Assembly: GCA_005881885.1 (NCBI GenBank)
Contig: VBDX01000135.1
Span: 1 to 40,629, forward strand
Direction of reading: 5' to 3'
Length of the DNA stretch: 40,629 bases
Origin: Chloroflexota bacterium
Lineage (GTDB): Bacteria; Chloroflexota; Limnocylindria; P2-11E
Part shown: positions 1 to 8,115 of the stretch, in pieces
How positions within the stretch are numbered: the first letter of the stretch is position 1
How the letters are laid out: each line of letters opens with the position of its first letter
Made by a program: the position numbers and the translations under genes
Notes under the pieces: generated by a model
The model's input: only the letters and a program-made list of their open reading frames with translations
What the model was told of the DNA's origin: nothing
Databases searched by the model: none

Positions 1-996
1 CTTGCGTATGTCGCGATGACCCGCGCCAAGGACGCCTTCTACTTCACGAGCGCGATCGACTACGGGTTCCAGCGCCCGTCGCGTCCGAGCCGGTTCATCG
101 GAGAGGCGCTCGGCCGTGAGCCCTCACGCCTTTCCGCCAGGCTCCAGGTCATCGAAGCGTTGCAACGCTTCCAGCGCGCGCCCGCGCCGGCCGACGCGCC
201 TCTGCCGGCGCTCGGCGTCGACGACGTGCTCACCGTGTCGTACGAGGCGATCGACGATTACCAGCGCTGCGCGCTGCTCTATCGCTTCAAGCACGTGCTG
301 CAGATCCCGGTGTTGCCCACGCCGCAGATGACGTACGGCCTCGCCCTGCACGAGGCGGTCAAGGACTACCTGCGGCGCAAACGAGACGGGGAGACGCCCA
401 CGCTCGCCGACCTTCAAGCGGTTTTTCGCGCGGCATGGCTCGCCGAAGGATTTATCAACCCCGCGCACGAGAGCGAGCGCTTTCAAGCGGGCCTGGCCGC
501 GCTCCGGCGTTTTCACGACGATGAGCGCGCGCAGCCCGCGCCGGACCTCGTCGAACAGCGCTTCAGCTTCATGATCGGGAACGACCGCGTGGTCGGTCGC
601 TGGGACCGCGTCGATCGGACGCCAAGCGGCGCGGTGGTGGTGGACTACAAGGCTGGGGCGGATGAGGAGGGGAGCGGTCGCGCCCAGCGCGCGGCTGGCG
701 AGAGCCTGCAGCTACGCCTCTACGTCCTGGCCCACGAGCGTGTCTACCGTGAGCGTCCCGTCCAGGCGGCTCTGCACTTCCTTGAGAGCGGCGAGCGGGG
801 CGTGATCACCCCCACGGACGACAGCATCGGTGCGGTCCGTGCGTTGGTGACGTCGACGGCGGCGAAGATCCGCTCGCGCGACTTCGCTCCGAATCCGAAG
901 AACCTCCGCACCTGCCAGCAGTGTCCGTATCACCAGATCTGCCCGAGCTCGCTCACGGCAAGGATCGCGACCACGACGGCGGTGCCGGTCGGCTAA
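1..996 (+). CDS. UvrD/PcrA-like helicase C-terminus with RecB-type Fe-S nuclease domain (5' partial)
   Basis: The reading frame is open from base 1, so the gene starts outside the window. The first codons read [11 protein letters not shown], superfamily 1 helicase motif VI. Counting from the Met at base 16, a PD-(D/E)XK nuclease follows. It shows GLALHEAV (H112), GRWDRVD (D197), VVDYKAG (D210, K212) and a QLRLY motif near 232. Four cysteines, C85 before the nuclease core and C300, C303 and C309 at the end, match the iron-staple arrangement of AddB, Cas4 and related nucleases, which holds a 4Fe-4S cluster. The family resects or processes DNA ends during recombination repair. The helicase motor itself cannot be seen here, so AddA/AddB-like versus a UvrD-Cas4-type fusion is unresolved. 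The next gene is convergent. Confidence 0.88.
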   Translation, partial: LAYVAMTRAKDAFYFTSAIDYGFQRPSRPSRFIGEALGREPSRLSARLQVIEALQRFQRAPAPADAPLPALGVDDVLTVSYEAIDDYQRCALLYRFKHVLQIPVLPTPQMTYGLALHEAVKDYLRRKRDGETPTLADLQAVFRAAWLAEGFINPAHESERFQAGLAALRRFHDDERAQPAPDLVEQRFSFMIGNDRVVGRWDRVDRTPSGAVVVDYKAGADEEGSGRAQRAAGESLQLRLYVLAHERVYRERPVQAALHFLESGERGVITPTDDSIGAVRALVTSTAAKIRSRDFAPNPKNLRTCQQCPYHQICPSSLTARIATTTAVPVG

Positions 997-1080
997 CTGT
1001 CTCTGCGCAGGGACGTGCTACCAAAAAAGAAAGCGCCAGAAAGGGAGCAGGGCCCAGAGGCCCCGCCCCCGTTCTTCGCT

Positions 1081-1620
1081 TCAGGCCGCTGCGGTGGTCC
1101 GACGCTGGGTGCGAACGAGCTGTGCGAGGCGGACCGTGCCGCCGATCGCGATGAGTGCCGCGACGAAGGCGATGCCTTGACCGAGTGGTTCGTTGGCGGG
1201 GCTTGGGGCCGGAGCACTTTGCGAGTCATTCGCTGAGGTAGAGGCCGGCGCGAGAACCGTGACCGTCCCGAGGTCGAAGGGCGCGAAGAACGAGCCCTGC
1301 GTCACCTGCCAGGTGTACGTGCCCGCGGCAGGGAAGTAGACCTTGGCCACGTAGTGGCCGGCTGCGCCGGCGGTGGTACCGGGGTAGGAGAGCGCCTTGC
1401 CCGTCGTGTTGCGGATGAGGATCTCGGTCGTGTCCGCTTTGTACGGCTCGACGCCGTCCATCAGGATCGTGTAGCCCAACACGTAGGTCTGGCCGGCGTG
1501 AAGGCCACCGGGCGGGAGCGGGTCGAGCTTGGTTACCGCGCCCTCTTTCGCGAAGGCCGTGCCGGCGAGCGCGGCGAGGGCGAGGAGCGTGCCGACTGCG
1601 AGGATCGATATGCGTCGCAT
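1081..1620 (-). CDS. Secreted, membrane-anchored Ig-like (YtkA-like) protein
   Basis: I chose the ATG at 1620 because a GGAGGG ribosome site lies 4 bases upstream and a signal peptide (MRRISILAVG, then an Ala/Leu-rich stretch ending TAFA) follows at once; the upstream in-frame Met at 1659 has neither. About 95 residues of beta-rich sequence follow, with GHYVAKVYFPAAGTYTWQVT, the pattern of YtkA-like or Ig-like extracellular domains. Next come a Ser/Ala/Pro linker, one hydrophobic helix (GIAFVAALIAIGG) and a short basic tail, so the domain sits outside the cell tethered by its C-terminus. Ligand and role are unknown. It is about 100 bases downstream of the MFS gene on the same strand and may be co-transcribed with it. 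Confidence 0.7.
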   Translation of the reverse strand: MRRISILAVGTLLALAALAGTAFAKEGAVTKLDPLPPGGLHAGQTYVLGYTILMDGVEPYKADTTEILIRNTTGKALSYPGTTAGAAGHYVAKVYFPAAGTYTWQVTQGSFFAPFDLGTVTVLAPASTSANDSQSAPAPSPANEPLGQGIAFVAALIAIGGTVRLAQLVRTQRRTTAAA

Positions 1621-1725
1621 GCGTCCCTCCGTGCTGTGGCTGCATGGCCCTTGCGCCACCTGTTCTCCCTACAACCCCCGAGGAAAAGGGTTCCAAGCCC
1701 GTCCGTGCGCAACGACGAGGCGCGT

Positions 1726-2946
1726 TCAGACCGCGCGGCGCGTGTGCGGTGCGTGGACCGTCAGGAGCAGAAGGAAGCTCACCAGAACGAAAGCTGCCGC
1801 CCCCACGAACGCTGCGCGATAGCTGTCGAAGTTGCCGATCATGATCCCGGCCACGACCGCGCCAACCGGCTGCGCGAGCGACCAAATACCCGATCCGAGC
1901 CCGGTCATCTCGGCCGCGCGTTCGCGCGGCACCAGGTCAACGAGCAACGGGATGTTCAGCGCCGTCCACACGCCGTTCGCAATCCCGACAAAACCCATGG
2001 CGACGAGCGCCTGCGGCACGGTCTGGACCTGAGAGGCCGCGAAGGCGATCAACGAGAACGCGAGCACGCCGACGGCGAGGACCTGTTTCTTGCCATAGCG
2101 GTCCGCGGCGTACCCGGCCGGGATCGCGCCGACGATCGTGCCGACCAGGGCGGGGAGAAACAGCTGGAAAGCCTCACCCTCACTGGTCCCCAGCTCCCGC
2201 ACGCCGAAGCGCGTGAGGTAGGGGAGTACGCCTCCGGTGCCTAGCCAGAAGGCCACGGCCGCCAAGATGTATTTGCTCAGCTCCCGGTACGCGAGGAGAC
2301 CGCGCAGGTAGCCCCGAAGGTCGAAACGCACCGGCTCCGTCGGGCGCGGTGGAGACTCCGGCTCCTTGACCCCGATCGTCGTGATCGTGAACGAGATCAC
2401 GAGGATCACGGCGACGTAGAGGAAAACGAGCTGGGGTGAACGATCCCAGAGGAAGATCGCAAGCAGCGTTGCTCCGATCTGGCCGGCCATGTTGAAGACG
2501 GCGAGGATCGTCCCCACGCGGCCTCGCTGCTCCGGCGGCACGATGTCCGCCATGAGTGCGGTGTATGGGTCGACGGCCACGTTGAGGAAGAACGCGTTTA
2601 TGGAGAGCACCATCAGCATCGGCACAAGCGGCGGGAATCCGCTCAGGAAGAGGAGCGAGGCCGCGGTGAGCGCGACGCCCGCGATGAAGAACGGTTTGCG
2701 CCGGCCGATCCGTGTTCGCGTACGGTCGGACATTGCGCCCACAATTGGTTGCACGAAGGCACCCGCGAGAGATCGCTCCTGCGAGAGGAGGCCGACCGCC
2801 CAGGTCGGGACCGCGGGGTAGCGCTCTAGGTAGAGTCCCGCGCCGCTGTTCAGGAAGCTGTAGACCGCGCTCGCCCCAAGTGTTCCGAAGCCGTAGATCG
2901 CTGATTCGCGGAACGACAGCGGACGGGTCGGGCCGCTTGCTTCCAT
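1726..2946 (-). CDS. MFS transporter, GPH/SLC45-like
   Basis: This is a 406-residue major facilitator with about 12 hydrophobic segments. The loop after the second helix reads GAMSDRTRTRIGRRKPF (residues 70-86), the version of the MFS signature typical of the GPH/SLC45 (sugar:cation symporter and sucrose transporter-like) branch. An equivalent loop, PAGYAADRYGKKQ, occurs in the second half. The substrate cannot be read from the sequence, and no sugar-metabolism gene is adjacent. The ATG at 2946 is preceded by GAAAGGTCGG. It is divergent from rmuC, and the 127 bases between them must hold both promoters. Family call sound; sugar as substrate is only a guess. Confidence 0.85.
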   Translation of the reverse strand: MEASGPTRPLSFRESAIYGFGTLGASAVYSFLNSGAGLYLERYPAVPTWAVGLLSQERSLAGAFVQPIVGAMSDRTRTRIGRRKPFFIAGVALTAASLLFLSGFPPLVPMLMVLSINAFFLNVAVDPYTALMADIVPPEQRGRVGTILAVFNMAGQIGATLLAIFLWDRSPQLVFLYVAVILVISFTITTIGVKEPESPPRPTEPVRFDLRGYLRGLLAYRELSKYILAAVAFWLGTGGVLPYLTRFGVRELGTSEGEAFQLFLPALVGTIVGAIPAGYAADRYGKKQVLAVGVLAFSLIAFAASQVQTVPQALVAMGFVGIANGVWTALNIPLLVDLVPRERAAEMTGLGSGIWSLAQPVGAVVAGIMIGNFDSYRAAFVGAAAFVLVSFLLLLTVHAPHTRRAV

Positions 2947-3073
2947 TGGCCGACCTTTCTACAGCACCGACGCAAAGGCCCAGGAGCTCCGCGACCGTCG
3001 TACAGGTGCGGCGCACACAAATCTTGCCTCGAACGCTTGTGCTAAAGGCCTTTGGTGACGACAATCGCAGGCC

Positions 3074-4168
3074 ATGGACCTCGCGACGCTGTTCGCGCTT
3101 CTGGCGGCGATCGTGGCGCTGACGGCGCTTGCCCTCGTCGTTCGCCGGCCCACCGCTGACGGCGGCGGCGCGGCCCTCCGCGAGAGCGTCGGTGCGCAGC
3201 TCCAAGCCGCGCAGCAGGGCGCCCAGGGGCAGGTCGAGCTGCTGGCGCGTTCGGTGGCGGATCTGCGGTCCGATCTGAGCCGCGCGCTCGGAGCCACGGA
3301 GCACCAGCTGACCAGCCAAGCCGGCACGACTCAGCGAACGCTCAGCGACCTCTCGCGGCAGCTCGGCGCGCTGTCCGAGCAAAGCCAGCGGATCGGTGAG
3401 CTCGCCAAGGACATCGGCTCACTTCAGGATCTCTTGCGCGCGCCGAAGGCCCGCGGCGGATTTGGCGAGCTCCTCCTCGAACGGCTTCTTCACGATGCCC
3501 TCCCTGCGTCCGCGTACGAGATCCAGTACACCTACAAGGACGGGTCGCGGGTCGATGCCATCGTGCGCTACGCCGGGCGAATCGTTCCGATCGACGCGAA
3601 GTTCCCCAACGAGACGTGGACCGCGCTCGCGAGCGCGGCTGCCGAGACCGAGCGTCGCGCGAAAAAGCGCTTGTTCCTCCAGCAGGTCCGGCGGCACGTG
3701 GACGCGGTCGGCCGCTACGTCTCTCCCGCGGACGGCACGATCGACTTTGCCGTGATGTATATCCCGTCCGAGTCGGTCTATTACGACCTCGTACTGCGCG
3801 AGGAAGAGGGAGAGCCGGATCTGCGCGCCTACTGCGCCGAGCGCAAGGTCATCCCAGCGTCGCCGAACACGCTGCTTGCGTACCTTCAGGTGATCGCGCT
3901 CGGCGTCCGCGGCCTCGCGATGCAGGAGCGTACGCGCGAGCTGCAGCAGGGCGTGTCCGCGGTGCGTCGCGAGTTCGAGCGCTTCGTCGAGCTTCACGAC
4001 CAGCTCGGTCGGCACCTCGAGAACGCCACGAAGAAGTTCGATGAGACCGACCGCGCCCTGGCCCGCGCGTCGGGTGCGATCGAGACGCTCGCCCAGGCAC
4101 CGATCGCCGCCGGGAGCGAGCAGGTCGCGTTGCCCCTCGCCATGCCGCCGGAGACCGAGGACCGATAA
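3074..4168 (+). CDS. rmuC: DNA recombination protein RmuC homolog
   Basis: A 364-residue protein with an N-terminal membrane anchor (about residues 4-23), then a Gln/Ala/Leu-rich coiled coil (about 40-110), then the RmuC domain. The domain starts at GFGELLLERLL and contains YKDGSRVDAIVRYAGR and VPIDAKFPNETW, a PD-(D/E)XK-like core. A second coiled coil and an acidic tail follow. In E. coli RmuC limits inversions at short inverted repeats; the biochemical activity is poorly defined. Length is slightly short for the family. The start ATG at 3074 places the membrane helix at the extreme N-terminus. The next gene follows within 15 bases. Confidence 0.9.
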   Translation: MDLATLFALLAAIVALTALALVVRRPTADGGGAALRESVGAQLQAAQQGAQGQVELLARSVADLRSDLSRALGATEHQLTSQAGTTQRTLSDLSRQLGALSEQSQRIGELAKDIGSLQDLLRAPKARGGFGELLLERLLHDALPASAYEIQYTYKDGSRVDAIVRYAGRIVPIDAKFPNETWTALASAAAETERRAKKRLFLQQVRRHVDAVGRYVSPADGTIDFAVMYIPSESVYYDLVLREEEGEPDLRAYCAERKVIPASPNTLLAYLQVIALGVRGLAMQERTRELQQGVSAVRREFERFVELHDQLGRHLENATKKFDETDRALARASGAIETLAQAPIAAGSEQVALPLAMPPETEDR

Positions 4169-4182
4169 CGAAACGGCTCCTC

Positions 4183-4542
4183 GTGCTGCTCGCGCTCGCC
4201 GGTCTCGCGGTCGTGGTGTTCGTCGTCCTCATGCGCGATCCGGCCGACACGCTAGCCATCGCCACGGTGATCGTGGGTGCGTCGGTGTTCGTCGCCAGCG
4301 TGACGGCGCTCGTCAGCCTCGCTCTGGAGGAACGCTGGGCCGGCCAGGCTCGGCCGCGTGGCCGCGAGCCGCGTCGGCGGCGCGCGTTGCGCAGGGGACT
4401 GAGCGTGGGAGCTCTCGTCGCGGCGCTCGCGCTGCTGCGCGCCGTCGACGGCCTGACCATCCTGACCGGAGGTTTCGTCGTCGCCGGTTTCGCGCTGGCC
4501 GAGCTGGTCCTGAGCGCGCGGCCCGCCGTCCGTTCGGGTTAG
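4183..4542 (+). CDS. Small integral membrane protein, unknown function
   Basis: A 119-residue protein starting at GTG 4183, 14 bases after the rmuC stop. It begins with a hydrophobic segment (LLALAGLAVVVFVV), has a second (IATVIVGASVFVASVTALVSLAL), then a strongly basic loop rich in Arg, and ends with two more hydrophobic stretches, giving about four membrane passes. No motif I can assign. The compact spacing on both sides suggests it is transcribed with rmuC and perhaps the following amidohydrolase. The frame is open a few codons upstream without a better start, so the exact start is uncertain. Confidence 0.6.
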   Translation: MLLALAGLAVVVFVVLMRDPADTLAIATVIVGASVFVASVTALVSLALEERWAGQARPRGREPRRRRALRRGLSVGALVAALALLRAVDGLTILTGGFVVAGFALAELVLSARPAVRSG

Positions 4543-4554
4543 CCTCCAATCGCC

Positions 4555-5727
4555 TTGGATGTCAGGGCGCTCAAAAAGCGCCTCGCCGAGCGCGTCGACG
4601 CACGGGCTCCGGCGCTCGATCGGCTCGCGCTTGCGATCCATTCGCGCCCGGAGCTCGCGTTCGAGGAGCGTTTCGCGGCCGATTCGCTTGTGGCATATCT
4701 GCGCGCGGAAGGGACGAACGCCGAGACGACCGCCGGCGGTCTCGATACAGCGTTCGCTGTCGAAGCCGGCGCCGGCGGGCCGCTGATCGCGATCCTCGGC
4801 GAGTACGACGCTCTTCCGGGCATCGGCCACGGCTGCGGCCACAACCTCATGGGCGCCGCGGCGGTAGGCGCGTTCCTCGCGCTCCGCGACGTGCTGAATG
4901 GGCTCAAGGGTCGCGTCCGGCTGATCGGCTGTCCCGCCGAGGAGCGCGGCAACGGCAAGGTGCATCTGATCGAGGGCGGCGTCTTTGACGGTGTGGACGC
5001 AGCGCTCATGTACCACCCCGGCGATCGCGACGAGATCGATCCGCTCATGCTCGCGATGGTGAACCTGGACGTAGAGCTTCTCGGGAAAGCGGCCCACGCC
5101 GCCGCCGAGCCGCACGAGGGTGTCAATGCGCTCGATGGCCTGGTACTTGGATGGAACGCGATGTCGGCGCTGCGTCTATTGGTCAGGAGCGATTCGCGGA
5201 TCCACGGGATCATCACCGACGGCGGGAAGGCCGCGAACATCATTCCCGATCGCGCAGCCGCGCGGTTGATGGTGCGCTCTCCGGAGAACACCTATCTCGC
5301 CGACCTCCGCCGCCGGGTCCTCGCGTGCTTCGAAGGGGCGGCGCTCGCCACCGGCTGCGAGCTGAAGACGGAATGGAGCGAGGTCTGCGAGGTGGTGAAT
5401 ACGAATCGGCCGCTCGCGGAAGCGTTCGCTGAGAATGCGAAGGCCCTCGGTCGCACGATGCACCCGCGGCGGTCGAGCGACACGCACGGCTCGACGGACA
5501 TGGGGAACGTGACCACGCTCGTGCCCGGCATCCATCCGTTCCTCGCGATCACGGAAGGTCCGGTGCCGGGTCACTCGATCGCCTTCACCGAGGCGGCGAA
5601 GACGCCGCACGCTCTCGAGACGATGCGGCTCGCGGCCAAGGCGCTGGCGATGACCGCACTTGACGCGTTCGTCGATGGCTCACTGGTGAAGCGCGCGAAG
5701 GAGGCACACAACGGCCGCCAGCCGTGA
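4555..5727 (+). CDS. M20 family amidohydrolase/peptidase (PM20D2/AbgB-like)
   Basis: A 390-residue M20 metallopeptidase of the D subfamily. Zinc-site motifs are clear: LGEYDALPGIGHGCGHN (residues 81-97, with E83, D85, H92, C94, H96) and CPAEE (125-129; the EE pair supplies the general base and a metal ligand). The C-terminal SDTHGSTDMGNVT stretch is also typical. Relatives hydrolyse amide bonds of N-acyl amino acids, p-aminobenzoyl-glutamate or dipeptides such as beta-alanyl-lysine. Being first in a run with a D-amino-acid deacylase and a DgcN/DgcA-like pair, it may deacylate an N-acyl amino acid made there; this is inference. The start is TTG at 4555, chosen because no ATG or GTG precedes the conserved N-terminus. 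Confidence 0.88.
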   Translation: MDVRALKKRLAERVDARAPALDRLALAIHSRPELAFEERFAADSLVAYLRAEGTNAETTAGGLDTAFAVEAGAGGPLIAILGEYDALPGIGHGCGHNLMGAAAVGAFLALRDVLNGLKGRVRLIGCPAEERGNGKVHLIEGGVFDGVDAALMYHPGDRDEIDPLMLAMVNLDVELLGKAAHAAAEPHEGVNALDGLVLGWNAMSALRLLVRSDSRIHGIITDGGKAANIIPDRAAARLMVRSPENTYLADLRRRVLACFEGAALATGCELKTEWSEVCEVVNTNRPLAEAFAENAKALGRTMHPRRSSDTHGSTDMGNVTTLVPGIHPFLAITEGPVPGHSIAFTEAAKTPHALETMRLAAKALAMTALDAFVDGSLVKRAKEAHNGRQP

Positions 5728-5818
5728 TTGGCAGGGCACGGAGCGCGACGCGGGCGAGGCCGCGCGACTCGCCGCGCTCTACGACCTCGCCGTCGGGCCG
5801 ATCGAAGGTGGCCCGGAT

Positions 5819-6535
5819 GTGGAGTGGTTCTCCGGTCTTGCGCGCCGCACCGGCGGTCCGATCCTCGAGCTAGGCTGCGGTACCGGCCGCATCGCGGTGC
5901 CGATCGCGCAGGACGGCCATCATGTCGTGGGTCTCGATCACTCTCGGGCGATGCTGGAGCGCGCGGAGCGCCGCGCCCGGCGGGTGAACGTCGACGTGCG
6001 GTGGGTCGAGGCTGACATGCGGGCCTTCTCACTTGATGAGGCCTTCGCGCTCATCTTTGTCGCCCTCAATTCCTTCCTGATGCTCACGCCGGACGATCGC
6101 TGGGCCTGCCTTGCCCGGATGCGCGAGCATCTCGCCCCTCGCGGGCGGGTGGCGATCGACGTCTTTCAGCCGGACCCGCAGCGCATCGTGGGTATGGAGG
6201 GTGGCGTCGTCGACGAGTGGGAACGCCTCGACCCAGAGACGGGCAAGGCCGTCCGGGCGTTTTCATCGAGCCGGGCGAATGTCGATGGCGTGACCCAGCG
6301 CATGTGGTACGACGAGATCGCGGAGGATGGCACGGTGAAGCGGATCACCGGGACCACGACACTTCATTACCTCTATCGGCGTGAAGCCGAGCTTCTTTTC
6401 TCGGAAGCGGGATTCCAGGTCGAGACGCTGCACGGCGACTACGACGGACACCCCGCCGACGCAGGGTCGCCGAAGCTCCTGATCGTCGGAAAGCGCAAGG
6501 AGCGCGGGACAGGACGCGAGCGACGGACTCGGTGA
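5819..6535 (+). CDS. Class I SAM-dependent methyltransferase (start uncertain)
   Basis: Motif I, LELGCGTGRIAVPIAQ, is followed by VVGLDHSRAML, the usual Rossmann-fold AdoMet site, and by VRWVEADMRAF (motif II region). The acceptor is unknown. GTG 5819 is the first recognised start in this frame, but coding character clearly extends upstream. The same frame from about 5729 reads like a normal methyltransferase N-terminus (ERDAGEAARLAALYDLAVG), with no ATG, GTG or TTG in it. Either an unusual start codon is used or a base is wrong near 5724-5735, where a GTG overlaps the previous stop in another frame. The 3' end overlaps the next gene (GTGA). Confidence 0.8.
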   Translation: MEWFSGLARRTGGPILELGCGTGRIAVPIAQDGHHVVGLDHSRAMLERAERRARRVNVDVRWVEADMRAFSLDEAFALIFVALNSFLMLTPDDRWACLARMREHLAPRGRVAIDVFQPDPQRIVGMEGGVVDEWERLDPETGKAVRAFSSSRANVDGVTQRMWYDEIAEDGTVKRITGTTTLHYLYRREAELLFSEAGFQVETLHGDYDGHPADAGSPKLLIVGKRKERGTGRERRTR

Positions 6536-8115
6536 TCGACCTCGTGCTGCGCGGCGGCAGCGTTATCGACGGTACGGGGGCGCCCGCGCGCCGAGCGGAC
6601 GTGGCGATAAAGGACGGCCGCATCGCGGCGATCGGCCGCGATCTGGCCCAGGATGATGCTCGCACGCTCGACGTCTCCGAGCGGATGATCACGCCGGGGT
6701 TCATCGACATCCATTCGCACTCCGACGAGGCGATGTTCGTGAACGACGCCCTCGAGAGCGCCCTCCACATGGGCGTGACCCTCGTGGTCTGTGGGAACTG
6801 CGGCGGCTCGTCCGCGCCGGTGAGCGGCCTTGCCGAGGCCGAGCTCGATCGCGAGCTCGCGCGGCTCGACGTCAAGCGGACGTGGTCGTCGTTCGGCGAG
6901 TACGCCGCCGCGGTGGACCGCGCGCGCCCTTCGATAAACGTCTGCTCGTTCGTGGGGCACGGCACCCTCCGCTCGTGTGTCATGGGCGCGGACGCGCGTG
7001 CGCCGACCGCCAACGAGCTCGCCCGGATGCGCACGCTGCTCGCGAAGTCGATGGATGAAGGCGCCATCGGCCTCGCCTCCGGGCTCATCTATCCACCGAG
7101 TGCCTTCGGGACCACCGACGAGCTCGCCGCGCTCTGCGCGATCGTGCGGGAGCGGGGCGGCTTGTACGCGAGCCATATCCGCAACGAGAGCACCAGGCTT
7201 CTCGATGCCGTCGAGGAGAACCTCGAGATCGGACGGAGATCTGGGGTCCGGGTCGAGCTCTCGCATCACAAGGCCTCGGGAAAGCAGAACTGGGGCAAGG
7301 TCAAGGAGTCGACCGCGCTGATCGAGCGCGCGCGGGCCGAGGGGGTCGACGTGACCGCCGACCAGTACCCGTACACGGCCTCATCGACCGGCCTCGCGGT
7401 CACCATCCCGAACTGGGTGCACGAGGGTGGGACCGCGAAGATGTGCGACCGCCTGCGCGACCCCGCCGTGCGCGAGCGCATCCGCGGGGAAGACGTCGAG
7501 ACCGGAAGAGCCTGGGACCGCATCGTCATCGCGCGCGCGCGGCACCACCCGGAGTGGGCGGGGAAGAACGTGCAGCAGCTCGCGACCGAAGCTGGCCGTG
7601 ACCCACTCGAGTGGTCGTGTGACGCGCTCATCGAGCACGACGGCGCCGTGGACATCGTCCACCATTCGATGAGCGAGGACGACGTGCGCTACGTCATGGC
7701 CAAGGAGTGGGTCTGCGTCGGAAGCGACTCCCGCGCCAACGCGCCCTACGGGCCGCTTTCGTTCGGGAAGCCGCATCCGCGCTCGTACGGCACCTTTCCC
7801 CGTGTGCTCGGTCGATACGCGCGCGACGAAGGCGTGCTCACCCTCGCGGACGCGGTCCGGAAAATGACTTCCGCTACCGCGTCGCGCCTACGGCTTCGGG
7901 ACCGGGGCGTCGTCCGCGAGCACGCGTGGGCGGATCTGGTCGTGTTCGATCCCGCTCGTGTGCGGGACACGGCGACCTATGACGACCCGCATCGCTTTCC
8001 GGTCGGGATCGACCACGTGCTCGTTCGTGGCGCTATGGCCCTCGAGTCCGGAGAGACCACGCGCGAGCGCGGTGGACGGTTCCTGCGCCTGGGTCCTGAT
8101 CTGGGAGGAGCATGA
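6532..8115 (+). CDS. N-acyl-D-amino-acid deacylase (D-aminoacylase family)
   Basis: A 527-residue amidohydrolase-superfamily enzyme of the D-aminoacylase group. It shows the FIDIHSHSDEAMF metal motif, the CGNCGGSSAPV segment carrying the metal-ligand Cys region, ASHIRNES, SHHKASGKQNWGKVKES and VGSDSRANAPYGP with its catalytic Asp. The C-terminus is the usual small beta-sandwich (ADLVVFDPARV). Such enzymes release free D-amino acids from N-acyl (usually N-acetyl) forms and some act on D-glutamate derivatives. GTG 6532 overlaps the preceding stop. Its position directly before the DgcN/DgcA-like pair points to a D-amino-acid salvage role, but substrate is not provable from sequence. Confidence 0.9.
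   Translation: MIDLVLRGGSVIDGTGAPARRADVAIKDGRIAAIGRDLAQDDARTLDVSERMITPGFIDIHSHSDEAMFVNDALESALHMGVTLVVCGNCGGSSAPVSGLAEAELDRELARLDVKRTWSSFGEYAAAVDRARPSINVCSFVGHGTLRSCVMGADARAPTANELARMRTLLAKSMDEGAIGLASGLIYPPSAFGTTDELAALCAIVRERGGLYASHIRNESTRLLDAVEENLEIGRRSGVRVELSHHKASGKQNWGKVKESTALIERARAEGVDVTADQYPYTASSTGLAVTIPNWVHEGGTAKMCDRLRDPAVRERIRGEDVETGRAWDRIVIARARHHPEWAGKNVQQLATEAGRDPLEWSCDALIEHDGAVDIVHHSMSEDDVRYVMAKEWVCVGSDSRANAPYGPLSFGKPHPRSYGTFPRVLGRYARDEGVLTLADAVRKMTSATASRLRLRDRGVVREHAWADLVVFDPARVRDTATYDDPHRFPVGIDHVLVRGAMALESGETTRERGGRFLRLGPDLGGA

Noticed and set aside
1050-1063. GGGCC-CAGA-GGCCC hairpin between the convergent helicase and Ig-like genes, and its resemblance to the 41-base repeat
   Set aside because: The stem is only 5 bp, no T-run follows directly (an A-run lies 20 bases away on the plus strand), and the likeness to the repeat is limited to GC-rich bases. 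Not enough for a terminator or third repeat copy.
2947-3073. Promoter elements between the MFS and rmuC genes
   Set aside because: TTGCCT and TAAAGG are present on the plus strand but with a 13-base spacer, too short for a normal promoter, so no call was made.
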